A stretch of DNA of 64,000 bases. Origin: Diplodia intermedia. Taxonomy: Eukaryota > Ascomycota > Dothideomycetes > Botryosphaeriales > Botryosphaeriaceae. The DNA lies in contig JAKEKT010000096.1 in assembly GCA_021495925.1 (NCBI GenBank), positions 62,001-126,000 of the forward strand, in the 5' to 3' direction. Within the stretch, counting starts at the first letter, position 1. Each line of letters starts with the position of its first letter. Under the pieces are notes generated by a model that did not search any database, was not told the DNA's origin, and saw only the letters and a program-made list of their open reading frames with translations. Shown here piece by piece: positions 46,770-58,396 of the stretch. A program made the position numbers and the translations under genes.

Positions 46770-48680
46770 TTACTTGGCCGAGAACCTGCTCCTGGCCCTC
46801 AACCTCTCGCCGAAGAAGAACAGCAACCACACGCCGACGCAGCACACGACGGTGAAGGCGGCCAGGATGCTCACGCCGGGGCCGACGCCGAGGTTGGCGA
46901 ACAGCGGGCGGGAGAAGTGCACGGCGCCGGCGGCGAGGGTGCTGCGCATGAAGTCGTTGCCGGCGAACAGGCTGGCGGCGTACTGGGGGTAGACGAGCGG
47001 CAGGTACAGGAAGATGCACTGCAGCACGAGGAAGATGCCGACGGTGAAGACGCCGACGCCGACGACGCTGACGATCCAGTGCACGCCCGGCTCGCTCGTC
47101 CAGCCGAAGAGGAAGAGGCCGGCGGGGCAGAGGACGCTGACGGCGAGCGCGGGGATGAGGCGGCGCTCGGGCGCGCCGAGGCCGTGGGCGCGGATCGACG
47201 GCTCGACCGAGAGCCGGACGTAGGCCCAGTAGCCGGCGATGGCGACGAGGACGCCGGCGGTGATGGAGAGGAAGGTCAGCCCCATCTGGCCGAGGTTCAT
47301 GCCGTACGTGCCCATGTAGACCTGCGGGAAGGCTTCGAAGAAGGAGTAGAAGATGCCGTAGACGAGCGCGGTGTAGACGGCCGTGAAGGCGATGGCCGGG
47401 TCGAGGAGGATGAGCTGGATCGGCCGCCAGAGGGACTCGATGGCGACGTCGCGGATGCTGAGGTTGGCCTGGTCGAGCTCGGACTGGGATTTGAACGTGG
47501 CCGTGCCGGTGAGGCGGCGCAGGCGCTCGGCGCGGCGGAGCAGGATGGTTGAGGGAGAGGTCTCGGGAAGGAAGAGGAAGAGGACGATCCAGACGGGGCC
47601 GGCGAGCCAGAGGAGCTCCCACTGGGACCAGCGCCAGTTCTCGGCTGTGACGCTGAACCCGGAGATGATGGGACCAAGGGCGGGGCCGCAGGTTGCTGCG
47701 AGCGCCCACAAGCTGAGCACGTAGGGAAGCTTGATCAGGCTGTACATGTCTTGGAGAGAGGCGCCGCCGGTTGCCAGGCAGGGACTACCGAAGAATCCCA
47801 GCAAGAAACGGAGCACAACAAGACCGGCGAAGTTGTCGACCAGAGCGGTTGGCACAAGTAGGATGACGAAGATGGCAAAGGTGAGCAGGTACGGTGGGTT
47901 ACGGCCGATGAAGGGGATTTCACTGAGAGGCGACCATATGAGAGGACCAATGCCGTAGGCGAGGACGTACATGGACAGACCAAGTGCCGCAGCGTTGATT
48001 GAGACGTTGAACTCGTGCATCACACCCTCCTCGCTGGGAGCGTAGATGGCAGAGCCCATGTAGACGGCAAGGGTGTATGCGTAGATCTGGGTGGCAACGA
48101 AAGCCTTCTTCTTGAAAGACCAGTTCTGCGGGTTGTCTGGGTCGTCGGTCGTGTACCAGTCAACAAGGGTTGTGCCATCATCCAGGTGGGTGGGGGCTAT
48201 CTGCATGGTCGGGCCGCGTTCTAGAGTGGCAATTGTGAATTGTTGCTCAAGGTCCGCTCTGGTGACTGATCTCTGGAGGGCAGTGCGGGTGCCCACACGC
48301 TCGAGCCCTGTCCGGGCGGTGTTTGCTGTTGCCGACTTTTGGAGAGAGGTCCGTCCAGTACGGGCAGTGTCGGCAGTCTTTGTCTTCTCCAGGTCGGTGG
48401 TGTAGCCGGTTCGCGAAGTATCGGCGGTTCTGCTCTTCTCGAGATCTAGAGTCTGGTCCTCTGATTCTCTCTCTTCACGAGGTTCGACCTCCTCCTCGAC
48501 TGGTTCTATGTCTGGGACATAGGGTTCTTCTACGGGGACCTCAAGAGGAAGTGCATCGGAGTGGGTGTAGTCGCCGGGAAGCTTGTAGTCGGGCTTTTCT
48601 TCGGGGTACTGGAGGAGACGGTTTCGTGTGACGAAGCGGATTATTTGCCCAATCGGGGCATCCCTGATCAGGTCCGACAT
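46770..48680 (-). CDS. MFS drug:H+ antiporter, DHA1 family (Flr1/Mdr1/Caf5-like)
   Basis: A single exon encodes 636 aa with about 12 hydrophobic segments from residue 195 or so onward. Motif A-like 'LSEIPFIGRNPPYLL' and antiporter motif C 'GPALGPIISGF' place it among 12-TM drug:proton antiporters. 'DPDNPQNWSFKKK' before TM1 and the C-terminal 'YAASLFAGNDFMRSTLAAG' block are typical of fungal DHA1 multidrug exporters at the plasma membrane. The cytosolic N-terminus of nearly 190 residues carries three 13-residue repeats (about residues 80-92, 97-109 and 113-125) of the form L-E-K-x-x-T-A-D-T-x-R-T-G, followed by a weaker fourth. The downstream half is very GC-rich, producing a long shadow frame at 46723..47709. 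Substrates are unknown. Confidence 0.9.
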   Translation of the reverse strand: MSDLIRDAPIGQIIRFVTRNRLLQYPEEKPDYKLPGDYTHSDALPLEVPVEEPYVPDIEPVEEEVEPREERESEDQTLDLEKSRTADTSRTGYTTDLEKTKTADTARTGRTSLQKSATANTARTGLERVGTRTALQRSVTRADLEQQFTIATLERGPTMQIAPTHLDDGTTLVDWYTTDDPDNPQNWSFKKKAFVATQIYAYTLAVYMGSAIYAPSEEGVMHEFNVSINAAALGLSMYVLAYGIGPLIWSPLSEIPFIGRNPPYLLTFAIFVILLVPTALVDNFAGLVVLRFLLGFFGSPCLATGGASLQDMYSLIKLPYVLSLWALAATCGPALGPIISGFSVTAENWRWSQWELLWLAGPVWIVLFLFLPETSPSTILLRRAERLRRLTGTATFKSQSELDQANLSIRDVAIESLWRPIQLILLDPAIAFTAVYTALVYGIFYSFFEAFPQVYMGTYGMNLGQMGLTFLSITAGVLVAIAGYWAYVRLSVEPSIRAHGLGAPERRLIPALAVSVLCPAGLFLFGWTSEPGVHWIVSVVGVGVFTVGIFLVLQCIFLYLPLVYPQYAASLFAGNDFMRSTLAAGAVHFSRPLFANLGVGPGVSILAAFTVVCCVGVWLLFFFGERLRARSRFSAK

Positions 48681-49761
48681 GGCGATTGACTCAGAGCGTC
48701 AATGGGCTGAGGAACAAGTTTCGAGGGTGCTTTGCCGCAGTGTTGGATGCTCAAGTCGAAGGCTGCGAGAAGCAGTGATGGGGAAGACTGGTGGGGAAAC
48801 GAGCCGTGCTCAAGGCGAATTTAAGTATTCTCATTGTCAACTGCATTCTGAGGCCTGCATGCACAAAGTCCGACAATGAGTCCCACAGCCAAGACTGTCA
48901 GCCTGCATTTCGAATCCAGTGCCGCAAGCACACACGAGCGGACAGAATGATGGGCCGAACAATGCAAAGCCCCGAGCGGCATGCACGATTAGAAAGACGG
49001 GAAGCAAATGGAAAAGAGATGGGCTGCCGACGCCATGGCGACAAGCATGGACGCTGATTGGCTCGTTGCAGGGAGTTAGTCGAGATAGGCCGGACCAAAG
49101 ACGGTATCTCAGCGAGCTTAGGAAGCGGGTGGGCTTGGCGCATCGCTGACAAACAAGCCGACTTTATAAGCAAATCCCGTGCCCCCATTGGCTCGCAGAG
49201 GCTTTCAGCTTGCACAACGTCAGCGGCGCCGAGGCTTTCGCAAAGAGATGCCGGTATGGTGACAGCGAACTACAGCGAAATGCAAGCCCGAGCAGGTGGA
49301 TTTTGTCATCCTCAGCCCGTCTCGCGACCATTCAAAACGTGCAGTGGCCAGGCCTGGCTGTCAGTAATCACCTCCGGAAACATAATGCAATCTGACGATG
49401 ACCGAGGCCTCTCTTTGAATGCGGAAGGAGCATGATCAGGCGAATGTACGAAGACGAAAGGAGGAATACGTTGAGCTATTGGCACACAGCTGACCGGAGA
49501 AACCCCATGGCGCGGCGACGATAATGCCGAGCAGAGAGACTTTGTTTGCGAAGGGGGTGCTAAGGCCGAGTGAAGAGGACGGGGAGAATGGAGGTAGAGC
49601 CGGAGAAGCGCAGGAGACCGGAGGAAAGAGGAGCGCGCGGAGTTTAGATGGGCGCACGGGCCACGCGGCCGACGTCAGTCTGGCAGCTGCGGTGTTGACT
49701 TTTGGACGCCTGTCTGACCTCCTCCGCCACTACCGGCCATTCCCCCACCTGCATCGCCAAC
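48681..49761. promoter_or_regulatory. Divergent intergenic region between MFS transporter and WDR70
   Basis: This 1.08 kb separates outward-facing genes. Two CCAAT boxes on the minus strand (ATTGGCTCG on plus) lie at about 49057 and 49187, in the orientation of the MFS gene and 370-510 bp from its start. They are candidate HAP-complex sites. Nothing else is identified. Confidence 0.4.
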
Positions 49762-51474
49762 ATGGCCGACGAAGAGGTGCAGATTGACGACTTCGGAGTC
49801 GACCAGGATGCCCTGAAAAGCTTCCTCGGAGGCACCGGCTTTGGCAAGCAGAAGCTGGAAGCCGACGTCCAGGCGCAAATCGACAAGTCGAAGCGCAAGC
49901 CCGCCAACGACGACTCCGACTCCGACTCCGACAAGGACAGCGACGACGACAGCGACAATGACGACGACGATGACGAGTTTCCCACCTCGCATGAGATGGT
50001 CATCAAGACCCACGACCGAGTCATCACCTCCATTGCCCTCGACAAGTCCGGCAACCGCCTGGTTACCGGCTCCACCGACTGCTGCATGAAGTTCCACGAT
50101 TTCTCCAACATGACCCCCACCACCATTCGCGCATTCAAATCGGTAGATCCCACTGCCACCAAGCAGACCACCAACGTCGAGGCCCATCCAATCCACCATG
50201 TTACCTTCAATCCCAACTACGCAAATCAGATCCTAGTCATCACCGCAACATCCCAGCCCAAGATATTCAGTAGGGACGGCGAGGTCATCACCGAGTTTGT
50301 GAAGGGAGACATGTATCTGCGCGACATGCACAACACCAAGGGGCATGTGTCGGAGGTGACGACGGGTTGCTGGCATCCCACCAACCCCGACCTGTGCCTC
50401 ACCGCGGGCACCGACAGCACCTTGCGCATATGGGATGTAAACAACAAACGCTCGCAGAAGGAGGTCATTGTACACAAATCCAAGCTTGCTGGTTCTGGAG
50501 GCCGCACCCGCATGACGGCTGTCGCCTGGGCTTCACCCTTGCAAGGAGGCCCTAACCTGCTGGTCGCGGCTGCGTACGATGGAAGTCTGGCCATGTGGAG
50601 TGGCGACGGCCCGTTTGCCCGTCCGGCAGGCGAGGTCAGAGACGCCCATACCCCTGACACTTGGACCGGCGGGCTGGATATCAGTCCGGACGGGAGGACG
50701 GTGGTTAGTCGGGGCGGAGATAACACCATCAAGCTATGGGACACACGCAAGTTCAAGCAGCCCATCTCGACCGTCTCCCACCCCTCTACGTCGTTCCAGT
50801 TCCCCAGCACCAACATCCGCTTCTCCCCCACTGGCGCGAACATCATCACCGGCTCGGAATCGGGCCACCTCCACATTCTTAACCCAGCAACCCTGCGGCC
50901 GGAACTCGTCACTCCTGTGACGCCAGGCTCGCCGCTGATCGTCGTGCAATGGCACGACAAGCTGAACCAGATCGTCACGGGCTCGGCCAACGCTGAGACG
51001 CACGTGCTGTACAGCCCGGAAATGTCGCATCAGGGAGCCAAGATGGTGATGAGCAAGGTGCCCAAGAAGCGGCACATCGACGACGACCCGAACCTGACGA
51101 TGGACCTGTCGCAGGGCGTGTCTGCAGACAGCATCGTCACGCCTGGCACGCAGTCGGCTACCAGCTTCGCGGCACGGCATCCGACGGTCGGGCTCACGGC
51201 ATCGGGCAAGCCGCGTGATCCGCGCAGGCCCCACATTCCGCAAACGACGCCGTTCGCCAAGAGCCAGCCGGACAAGGAGCACATCCGCAAGAACATCCCG
51301 CTTAGCTCGATGCGTGAGGAGGATCCGCGCGAGGCACTGCTCAAGTACGCGGAGAAGGCCGAAAAGGACCCCCTTTTCACCAACGCGTGGAAGGAAACAC
51401 AGCCCAAGACCATCTACGCGGAACTGAGCGACGAGGACGAAGAGAAGCCGGACAAGAAGAAGGTCAAGCGGTAG
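49762..51474 (+). CDS. WDR70: WD40-repeat protein, WDR70 family
   Basis: A single exon encodes 570 aa from the Met of MADEEVQIDDFG. An in-frame Met 20 codons upstream reads poorly and is not used. The N-terminus has 'SFLGGTGFGKQK' and a long Asp/Ser acidic tract, then 'EFPTSHEMVIKTHDRVITSI' opens the beta-propeller. WD units include 'LVTGSTDCCMKFHDF', 'CLTAGTDSTLRIWDVNN', 'TVVSRGGDNTIKLWDTRKF' and 'NIITGSESGHLHIL'. The tail after the propeller ('DPREALLKYAEKAEKDPLF' and 'AWKETQPKTIYAELSDEDEE') is a family hallmark. WDR70 homologues are nuclear; in fission yeast and human cells they act with Cul4-DDB1 ligases in H2B monoubiquitination and double-strand-break repair. The length and unbroken frame argue for an intact gene. 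Confidence 0.92.
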   Translation: MADEEVQIDDFGVDQDALKSFLGGTGFGKQKLEADVQAQIDKSKRKPANDDSDSDSDKDSDDDSDNDDDDDEFPTSHEMVIKTHDRVITSIALDKSGNRLVTGSTDCCMKFHDFSNMTPTTIRAFKSVDPTATKQTTNVEAHPIHHVTFNPNYANQILVITATSQPKIFSRDGEVITEFVKGDMYLRDMHNTKGHVSEVTTGCWHPTNPDLCLTAGTDSTLRIWDVNNKRSQKEVIVHKSKLAGSGGRTRMTAVAWASPLQGGPNLLVAAAYDGSLAMWSGDGPFARPAGEVRDAHTPDTWTGGLDISPDGRTVVSRGGDNTIKLWDTRKFKQPISTVSHPSTSFQFPSTNIRFSPTGANIITGSESGHLHILNPATLRPELVTPVTPGSPLIVVQWHDKLNQIVTGSANAETHVLYSPEMSHQGAKMVMSKVPKKRHIDDDPNLTMDLSQGVSADSIVTPGTQSATSFAARHPTVGLTASGKPRDPRRPHIPQTTPFAKSQPDKEHIRKNIPLSSMREEDPREALLKYAEKAEKDPLFTNAWKETQPKTIYAELSDEDEEKPDKKKVKR

Positions 51475-52037
51475 ATGCGCGCCAAACAGCCCAAAAGTGG
51501 TTTGAAAAACAGCGCGGGCAGCATTCAGGGACACAGGCGCTTGGACATGGGAATTGTATAAATATAAAGCCTGCTTCAGAAATAGCAGGCGCGCTGATGA
51601 TACCCGCGACATATAGATGAAGATGTGGAGCAAATCTCGCCGACACGAATGGGTATGATTTGCGGGCAGGGCGCGATGAGATGATTGGATGCACGATGAT
51701 GTTGATGGGGCTGGGAGAGGTGATCATCTCGCGTGCATGTGAGACGCAGCGACCCTAGCTGCACTGTTGCCGCTTGCCTTGGCAAACCCGCGCTTGCACA
51801 ACCAACTGCCCAAATCTCTGTCCGTCTTGCATGGAGCATGGCCTGCACCACCACCACCCGTGATTCCTCCGTATAGGCCGATGAGTCTGCCACAAGCCTC
51901 CCGATTTTTCGCTCCGAACTCCGTCCAGCGCCCGCCGCGCGACCCCCACGCCCCATCGCCCATCTCCGCCGACAGCGCCCCAGGCCGACCTCCGTAGAAG
52001 CGCGACACCCCTCCAAACCCAGCAGCACCGAGCTGCC
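51475..52037. other. Intergenic: WDR70 3' flank and NIPA-like promoter
   Basis: 563 bp between tandem plus-strand genes. The right half is C-rich (CACCACCACC and CCGCC tracts), suggesting a start region for the downstream gene. Confidence 0.5.
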
Positions 52038-54897
52038 ATGATTCTCCCAAGCGCCGCCCAGGCGCCGCTGCACGATGCCGTCGCGAACGCAGCCCTAGCT
52101 GCTGCCACCCACGCCGCCGCCGCCATTTCTGCGACAACCCCATCGCCATATCCCTACCCGCCCACCAACAACACTCTGGCCGGCCATGGTAGCTCGGGCG
52201 GAGACAACTCGGAGCAGGGCGACTGGTCATCCATCATCGGCATCACCACCGCCATTGTCGGCAACATCCTCATCTCCTTCGCGCTCAACACCCAAAAGTA
52301 TGCGCACCTGCGGCTCGCTCACGAGGCTGAGGAACGGCGGCAGCGGCGCAAACGGACTGCATCCGGGCTGCTGACCCCAGACGAGGAGATGTCCAAGGCG
52401 AACGCGAAGGCGCGGAAGATACTGGGCTTCAAACTTGGCAGCGACGACGTCGAAGGCGGCGATGACGACGAGGGCGACGGCGACGAGCCGCGCGAGACGG
52501 ACGCGCTGCTCGGGAGCGGCCGAAACAGCCACGACATGGACCGGGCGGCGGCGGCGGGGAGCGACGAGGAGGACGCCGCGTATCTGGAGGCGCAGGCGAA
52601 GCAGCTGCGGAACCCGGCGAAGAAGCAGACGAGCTACCTGCAGAGCCCGTACTGGTGGATCGGCATCGTGCTCATGATCGTGGGCGAGGCGGGCAACTTC
52701 CTGGCCTACGGCTTCGCGCCGGCGTCCATCGTGTCCCCGCTCGGCGTCGTGGCGCTCATCTCCAACTGCATCATCGCCCCGATCATGCTGAAGGAGCCTT
52801 TCCGCAAGAGGGACGCCCTCGGAGTGCTGATCTCCATTGGCGGCGCCGTCACGGTCGTGCTGAGTGCGCAGGACAACAACCCGAAGCTGGGCCCGCATGA
52901 GATTTGGGATCTCATCAAGACTTGGGAATTCGAGACGTATTTCGGCGTGACGCTGATCACTATTTGTGGGTTGATGTGGGCGAGCACAAGATACGGCAAA
53001 AAGAGCATTTTCATCGATCTCGGTTTGGTCGGCTTGTTTGGTAGGCGTTGTGATATCTCGTCTGGTGTGAACCCCCGCTGACGTTCTTGCAGGTGGATAC
53101 ACCGCCCTCTCCACTAAGGGCGTGGCCTCCTTGCTTTCCTACACCCTGCTTCACGCCTTGACCTTCCCCGTGACGTACCTTTTGGTTGTGATCCTGGTCT
53201 TCACCGCCGTGATGCAGATCAAGTATCTTAATCGTGCCCTGCAACGATTTGACGCAACTCAAGTGATTCCTACGCAATTCGTTCTTTTTACGCTTTCCGT
53301 AATCCTTGGATCGGCCATTTTGTACCGTGATTTCGAGCGCACGAACGGTAAAGGCGCGGGTGAATTTGTTGGCGGTTGCCTCCTGACTTTCATGGGAGTG
53401 TGGGTAATCACGACTGGACGTCCAAGAGACGATGACGAAGAGGAGGAAGAGGAGGAAGAGGAGGACGAACATGCCATGGAGCAGGAACACGCCATTCATC
53501 TCGGACCCGAGGAATACGGAGACGATGAAGTCCATTACGGTCCGAGCCACTCCAACGACCTCTCCTCCATGTCCGCACTCACGCCTTACTCATCCGCCGG
53601 CTCGCATCCCCACCGCCGTCCATCGGTGCACCGCCTCAACACCCCGCACATCACCCTTACCTCGGAGCCGCCCTCTCAAGCCGTCACCGTGGCCACCACC
53701 CCGGCCGGCCTCGACATCGGCGACGACGACTCCCTCACCGCCAACCCCTGGGCCGACGAATCCCTCATCTCCAGCCTCACCGCGAACCGGAAGAACAACC
53801 AACCCCCGCTCCTTCACGCCACCGCCTCCTCCCCGATCCTCCCCTCCGAAGCCGAGGCGCTCGCCGAGCGCCCGGACAGCCGCCGTCGGGACACGTCGCC
53901 CATGGCATCGACCAGCGCAACACCAGCAGGACAACACCGGCAATCGTCGTCATCGCAAGAAGAGCAACAAGAACGTCCCGCAACGCCTCCCGGACCCGGC
54001 CACCTCCGCCGCAAATCCCTCACCACACCCTCGCCAAGCAAGAAGCCATCATCGCAACAACAACCGCAGCCGAGCCCGCACATGCTGCGCACCGCCGAGA
54101 CGGAACCGGCAACGCCGGCGTCCGCCGTGTCGTCGTCGTCGCTGGCCGCCACCAAGACGCCGACGTCGCACCAGCAGCACCAGCACCACAACCTCAAGCG
54201 CGGCGGCTCCATCAGCCTCGTCCCGGGCCCGCTGACCAGCCCGCTCAGCTCGTCGCTGTCGGCGGTGGTGGCGGACAGCCTGCGCAAGGGGGTCGAGATG
54301 AGGAGCCTGTCGGGCAGTCACGGGCACCACCATCCCGGTAGACCGAGGAGAAACACCAAGGACGGCACCACCGAAGGGCCCACCGTCGGCTTCGGCGGGT
54401 GGCTGACGCATCACGGGTCGAGCGTGGCGGGGCCGAGGGACGGGGCGAGCGACGCGAGCGCGGCGGTGGCGCGGAGGAGGAGCCGCGGGGTCAGCCAGAG
54501 CGAGGGGGTTGTCGGGTCTGCTGCTGCTGCTGCCGCTGCTGCCGCCGCTGCTGCTTCTCCCGGGGGAGATGGCGGTGAGCAGGAGCAGCAGAGTGGTGGT
54601 GGTGGTGGTAGGACGAGGAGCTTGAGCAACCCGTTCGGTTCGTTGCTGCGGAAGGTGAAGAGCAGGAGCGACGGCGTGGCCGAGGAGAGCGGCGGCGGCG
54701 GCGGCGTCGAGGAAGGAGAGGGAGAGGCGGAGGCGGAGGCGAGCGCGTCGGCGTCGGTGTCGGCGTCGGGCTCCTCCGGCGCGGAGACGCCTGTTACCGT
54801 TGTCCGCGATGCTCCTACTACTCCTGCTGAGGAGCCGGGGACGGAAGGTCGCGGTGGCGATGGCGATGGCGATGGTGATGGGGAGCGTAGGCCCTGA
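52038..54897 (+). CDS. NIPA-like (DUF803) magnesium transporter with very long disordered tail
   Basis: Model: join(52038..53040, 53093..54897), 935 aa. The 52-nt intron (GTAGGC...TTGCAG, branch GCTGAC) joins 'LGLVGLFG' to 'GYTALSTKGVASLLSY', an unmistakable NIPA junction. Other family blocks: 'GITTAIVGNILISFALN' (TM1), 'SPYWWIGIVLMIVGEAGNFL', 'GFAPASIVSPLGVVALISN', 'PIMLKEPFRKRD' and 'FVGGCLLTFMGVW'. Family members carry Mg2+ across plasma or endosomal membranes. Between TM1 and TM2 lies an acidic insertion of about 110 residues. After the last TM comes a poly-Glu run, then about 460 residues of Ser/Pro/Thr/His/Ala-rich low complexity with poly-Ala, poly-Gly and Gln/His runs. The tail has an uninterrupted frame, so I keep it as coding. 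Confidence 0.9.
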
Positions 54898-57148
54898 ATG
54901 AGGTCGGACTGATTGATACCTTTTTCTTTCTTTCTCTCATCTCGTAATCTTCCATTAATTGGGGGGTCATCGTTGGGATGGGATGTAAAGCGGATGTCTA
55001 GTGGATAAGGTTGTGGGAATGTTTAGATACATGTTGATTTGGTCTGGGAGGGTGGGTGGGTTCCCTGGGGGGTTAGTGTTTTTTTTTCTTCTTTTCCTTT
55101 CCTTTGCTCATTTGACAACAACCTCCAGCTCGGCGCTTCTTACCTCCCCCTGCTTTGAGTTTTTTTTTCCCCCGCTTTGGTGGTCTCTGGTCAGCATTTG
55201 CGCCCATTTTTGCGCCCTGGGAATATTTGTCCGCTAGGTCGTCTTTTCTTCCTCCTCGTGTTGCATATTCTGGCGTTTTCCACAACGGGTCTCTGTATTT
55301 AGGGAAGGGTGGCAAGGGGTGGGAGGCGGTCGGCTATGTGTATGTGTGTTTGTAGGTGCGGTTTGCTCGTACCCCCCAGTACACTTGTTTTTTCCTTTTT
55401 CCTTCCCCGCTGAATCTTTTTGAAAAAAACAAAGTGGTGTGTAGTTTTCTGTCTAAATTTTCCCAGAGGAATGCGTTAGTACGTTACGTGTATGCCACTT
55501 TTATTTGCATGATTGTATGCGTGCGCTGTCGGGATGTCTGTCTATCCACTACCGCCACATGATGTTCACGGCTGGGAAGTTTGCAGTATCATGTTTCCTT
55601 ACATCATCCTGTGATAAACTCTTTCGAGGTCGGACAACGGATCAGGGTTTGCCCGCGGATCGCTATTCATCGTGGCGTGTGTGTGTGCGCCCGTAGCGGC
55701 GACATGTCAGCTGGTCGTTTTGTTTTTCCTTCTTGAAGGAAAACGGAAGCGGGGGTTGTTGGCCCAATCGGTTCTCAGCATCGTGCTCTTCTTCAGCGCT
55801 GGCACGGTTACTCTACAAGAACCTTCGTCATCGATCATGCTGTAAAGACACCAGACACGTCGCATGAACATCCTGGAAATTTCACGGCAACGACTTGTCA
55901 TTGCGGGTCTTTAAAGGAGGCAGTGGGGATGCTCGAAGTCGGCGGCATGGCTCTGTTGTTTGACCTCCGCGACGTGCAGAATACAAGAAATACTTGTGCG
56001 TTTTTGGAGGATGGTTCATTCTCTCCGAATCTACGTGTGCGGGACTCGAGCTTTTGTTGAATATTGATATTGGTGACGCTCACCGTCACCAGATGATGAC
56101 GGGGTCGGGCAGGGAATGGCTGAGGCTCCCCTGCAGCATCGTCACCACATGATGTATCACACACATAGGAAAGTGCAGATTGTGCTTCTCACCAGGGCCG
56201 TGGCATTCTGGTCAAGCCGTTGACTCTACGAAATCCCAGTCCACTTTCCATGTTCATCGGAGCTCGGAGTCGAGCGTATTGCGCGAAGTTGCGCCACCAC
56301 GGTTCCTGCGGATCGTTGCATTGCGAGGTGCGCCGGCAAACGGCTTCTTATGCTCGGATATGAAGGAAGATACAGCTGACTCGTGATTGGCTTGACGACA
56401 CGTCGCTTCTACTTTCTATAAGAGAAGGCGGATGCGGGGGCTGAAGACGGCAGAATGCTTTCAATCCCCGGCGATTGGACCTACAAGTCCAATCGAAGCT
56501 CTTTTTTCACTTGTTTCGTAACCGCAGCATCCTGATACTTTGCACCAACACATGTGTCAAAAGTTCTGTGTGATTTCCGATGCTGTTGATGGTTCACCTT
56601 ATCATGTGATGATGAATCTGGACAGAAAGGAATTGAAGTGCCCCGCAACATCAGTGGATCATGGTGGGTAGCTTCGTTAACATTTAGGCTGAGATTCTGC
56701 CAGAAAAAGCCGGAAAGGAAGCCTCCAAGACAGGGCGCAGAGAGCAAGTCATTGGCGTCTTCTTGGTTAGTGTGAGGGTTCCAAAACAACCTGGTAGCAA
56801 GACTATTCTAGCTGCCAGTCCCTATCAAGATGCTCAATGCCAGCGTCATGCTTACTGAGAAGATGGGTGGTTCGGAAAGGTACCAGTAGAGTCATGTACT
56901 TACCTCGTAGGCCTCGTCTTTGGGTGGATGGAGGGAATAGGCTATGAGGGGTAGAAACAGCCCAAGAGCTCTCATGGCTAGCACCAATCGAGCAAGAGAT
57001 GAGTACACAATTCCTCGAGTTCTAAGCTAGACTTCCAAGATGTTTGTGGTCTGCATGCCATAAGCTCTGCCGAAAACGTACATCTTTCAACCCATTCCAG
57101 CCGTCTCGAAATACGTATCATTGCTCAGGACTACCAAACAGTGTTGTC
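54898..57148. other. Convergent intergenic region, NIPA-like / F-box-like
   Basis: 2.25 kb. The left part (54900..55450) has T-rich tracts suited to the 3' UTR of the NIPA-like gene. The rest shows only short frames (102 codons or fewer) without motifs. No RNA gene is recognised. Confidence 0.45.
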
Positions 57149-58396
57149 CTATTGTTGCATCATCATTTCGATATCCTCTTGAAGTGCCCGTTCATTGGAG
57201 TTTTCGATAACGTCCGTTAACAGATCCTCCACACGCGTCATCGTCAGCCTGCCGTAGCGATCCCACCGTGAGTAAGCTTCAGTCAGCAGGCTCTCGTCCG
57301 GAGGCAACTTGACATCCGTAAACCCGCCTCCGATGTAGTTTGTTATAGAGAAGAGTTGCTTAATGCTTTCTCGGCGAGCGAGACTCCATTCGCTCCTCCA
57401 AATTTCCCAGAAAGATCAGTATGAATCGATGGGAGAGCAGTGCTTCAAATCACACGTTCTCAAAAAAAAAAAGTTGGGAGCGAGGAAGAAAAGCATCACT
57501 TACACGAATCTGATGGAGAGGTTTGTCCTGGTGAAGTCTTTCCGCTTCCCGTCCTTAAAGCAGTCCTCCTGGCACACCCACGTGAACGGAAAGTTCGGTA
57601 GGCTCGCAAACTTCACCTGAATGCTCTTCTTGAACTGCTTCAGCCGTCTCCCAACTCGAGTAGGCTCCGGTGTCTTTGAACTTTTCTTATCCTCGGCCTC
57701 GGACCCAGGCACCTGGAAACCAGTCATGCGCGCAGTGTTCAAACCCGGTCCGGGGCCAGCTGTCGTCCAGGGACCAGGGGGGAGCAAGAGCGCGACTTGG
57801 AGATACTCTAGCTGTGGCAGTGCGGAGAGGATGTTGGTGACGGCGAGCTCCATTTCGGAGTTTAGGCGGTGTATGCCGCGCAGTGGGCAGACTTCGTCTT
57901 CAGAGAAGCTGAAGGAAAAGCTGCGGAGGTGCTGAGAGAAGCTTTGCGGGACGGGCAGCGCGTTGATGGTCCAGAGGGGGGACTGGAACATGGGCCCGTG
58001 GGCAAGATCTAAGGCGTTGTAGAAAGTAGTAGAAGTGAGGCCGTAGTGGGTATCACGGGTGAGACCGAGGCTGGTGCTGGTGACGGTGCAGTCTTCGTGG
58101 GCATATCTGTACAGCTCCTCGGTGAACTCGGCTCGGAGCGGGCGGCAGGTGTTGAGTATGGCGTAGATGGGTGAGGATGTGGCGGGGTGGCCGGTGAGGC
58201 CGGTGAGGTGACGCAGGCGCGGTCGAGCGGAGAGAGGTGGCTTTTCGCGACTAACGACATCCTCGTGGATGGTGTAGATGAGCTCTTTGTAGACGAGGTT
58301 GCGCAGCTCGCGCGGCAAGGCCAGTAGCCGGCTTATGGCGATGGGGGCTACCTCCCTCATCTCTTGCTCGTCTTCTTCCATAGTCGTGTGTGACAC
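57149..58396 (-). CDS. F-box-like / 2EXR-type fungal protein
   Basis: Model: complement(join(57149..57395, 57504..58396)), 379 aa. The N-terminal 'ISRLLALPRELRNLVYKELI' is the F-box-like (2EXR-type) helix pair common in Pezizomycotina. 'AILNTCRPLRAEFTEELY' is the usual following 'N-xx-CR-x-LR-xE' block. The 108-nt intron (GTAAGT donor, poly-T tract, GAG|GAG acceptor pair) leads into exon 2. Exon 2 has good coding character ('SIKQLFSITNYIGGGFTDVK', 'MTRVEDLLTDVIENSNE') and ends in three Met and two Gln before the stop. The acceptor could be 57395 or 3 nt further on. These proteins are presumed substrate adaptors of SCF-type ubiquitin ligases, but most have no known function. It is divergent from the next gene, which starts with the same kind of motif. 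Confidence 0.75.

Noticed and set aside
46723..47709. 328-codon minus-strand frame
   Set aside because: Out-of-frame shadow of the GC-rich 3' half of the MFS transporter; Arg/Pro/His composition.
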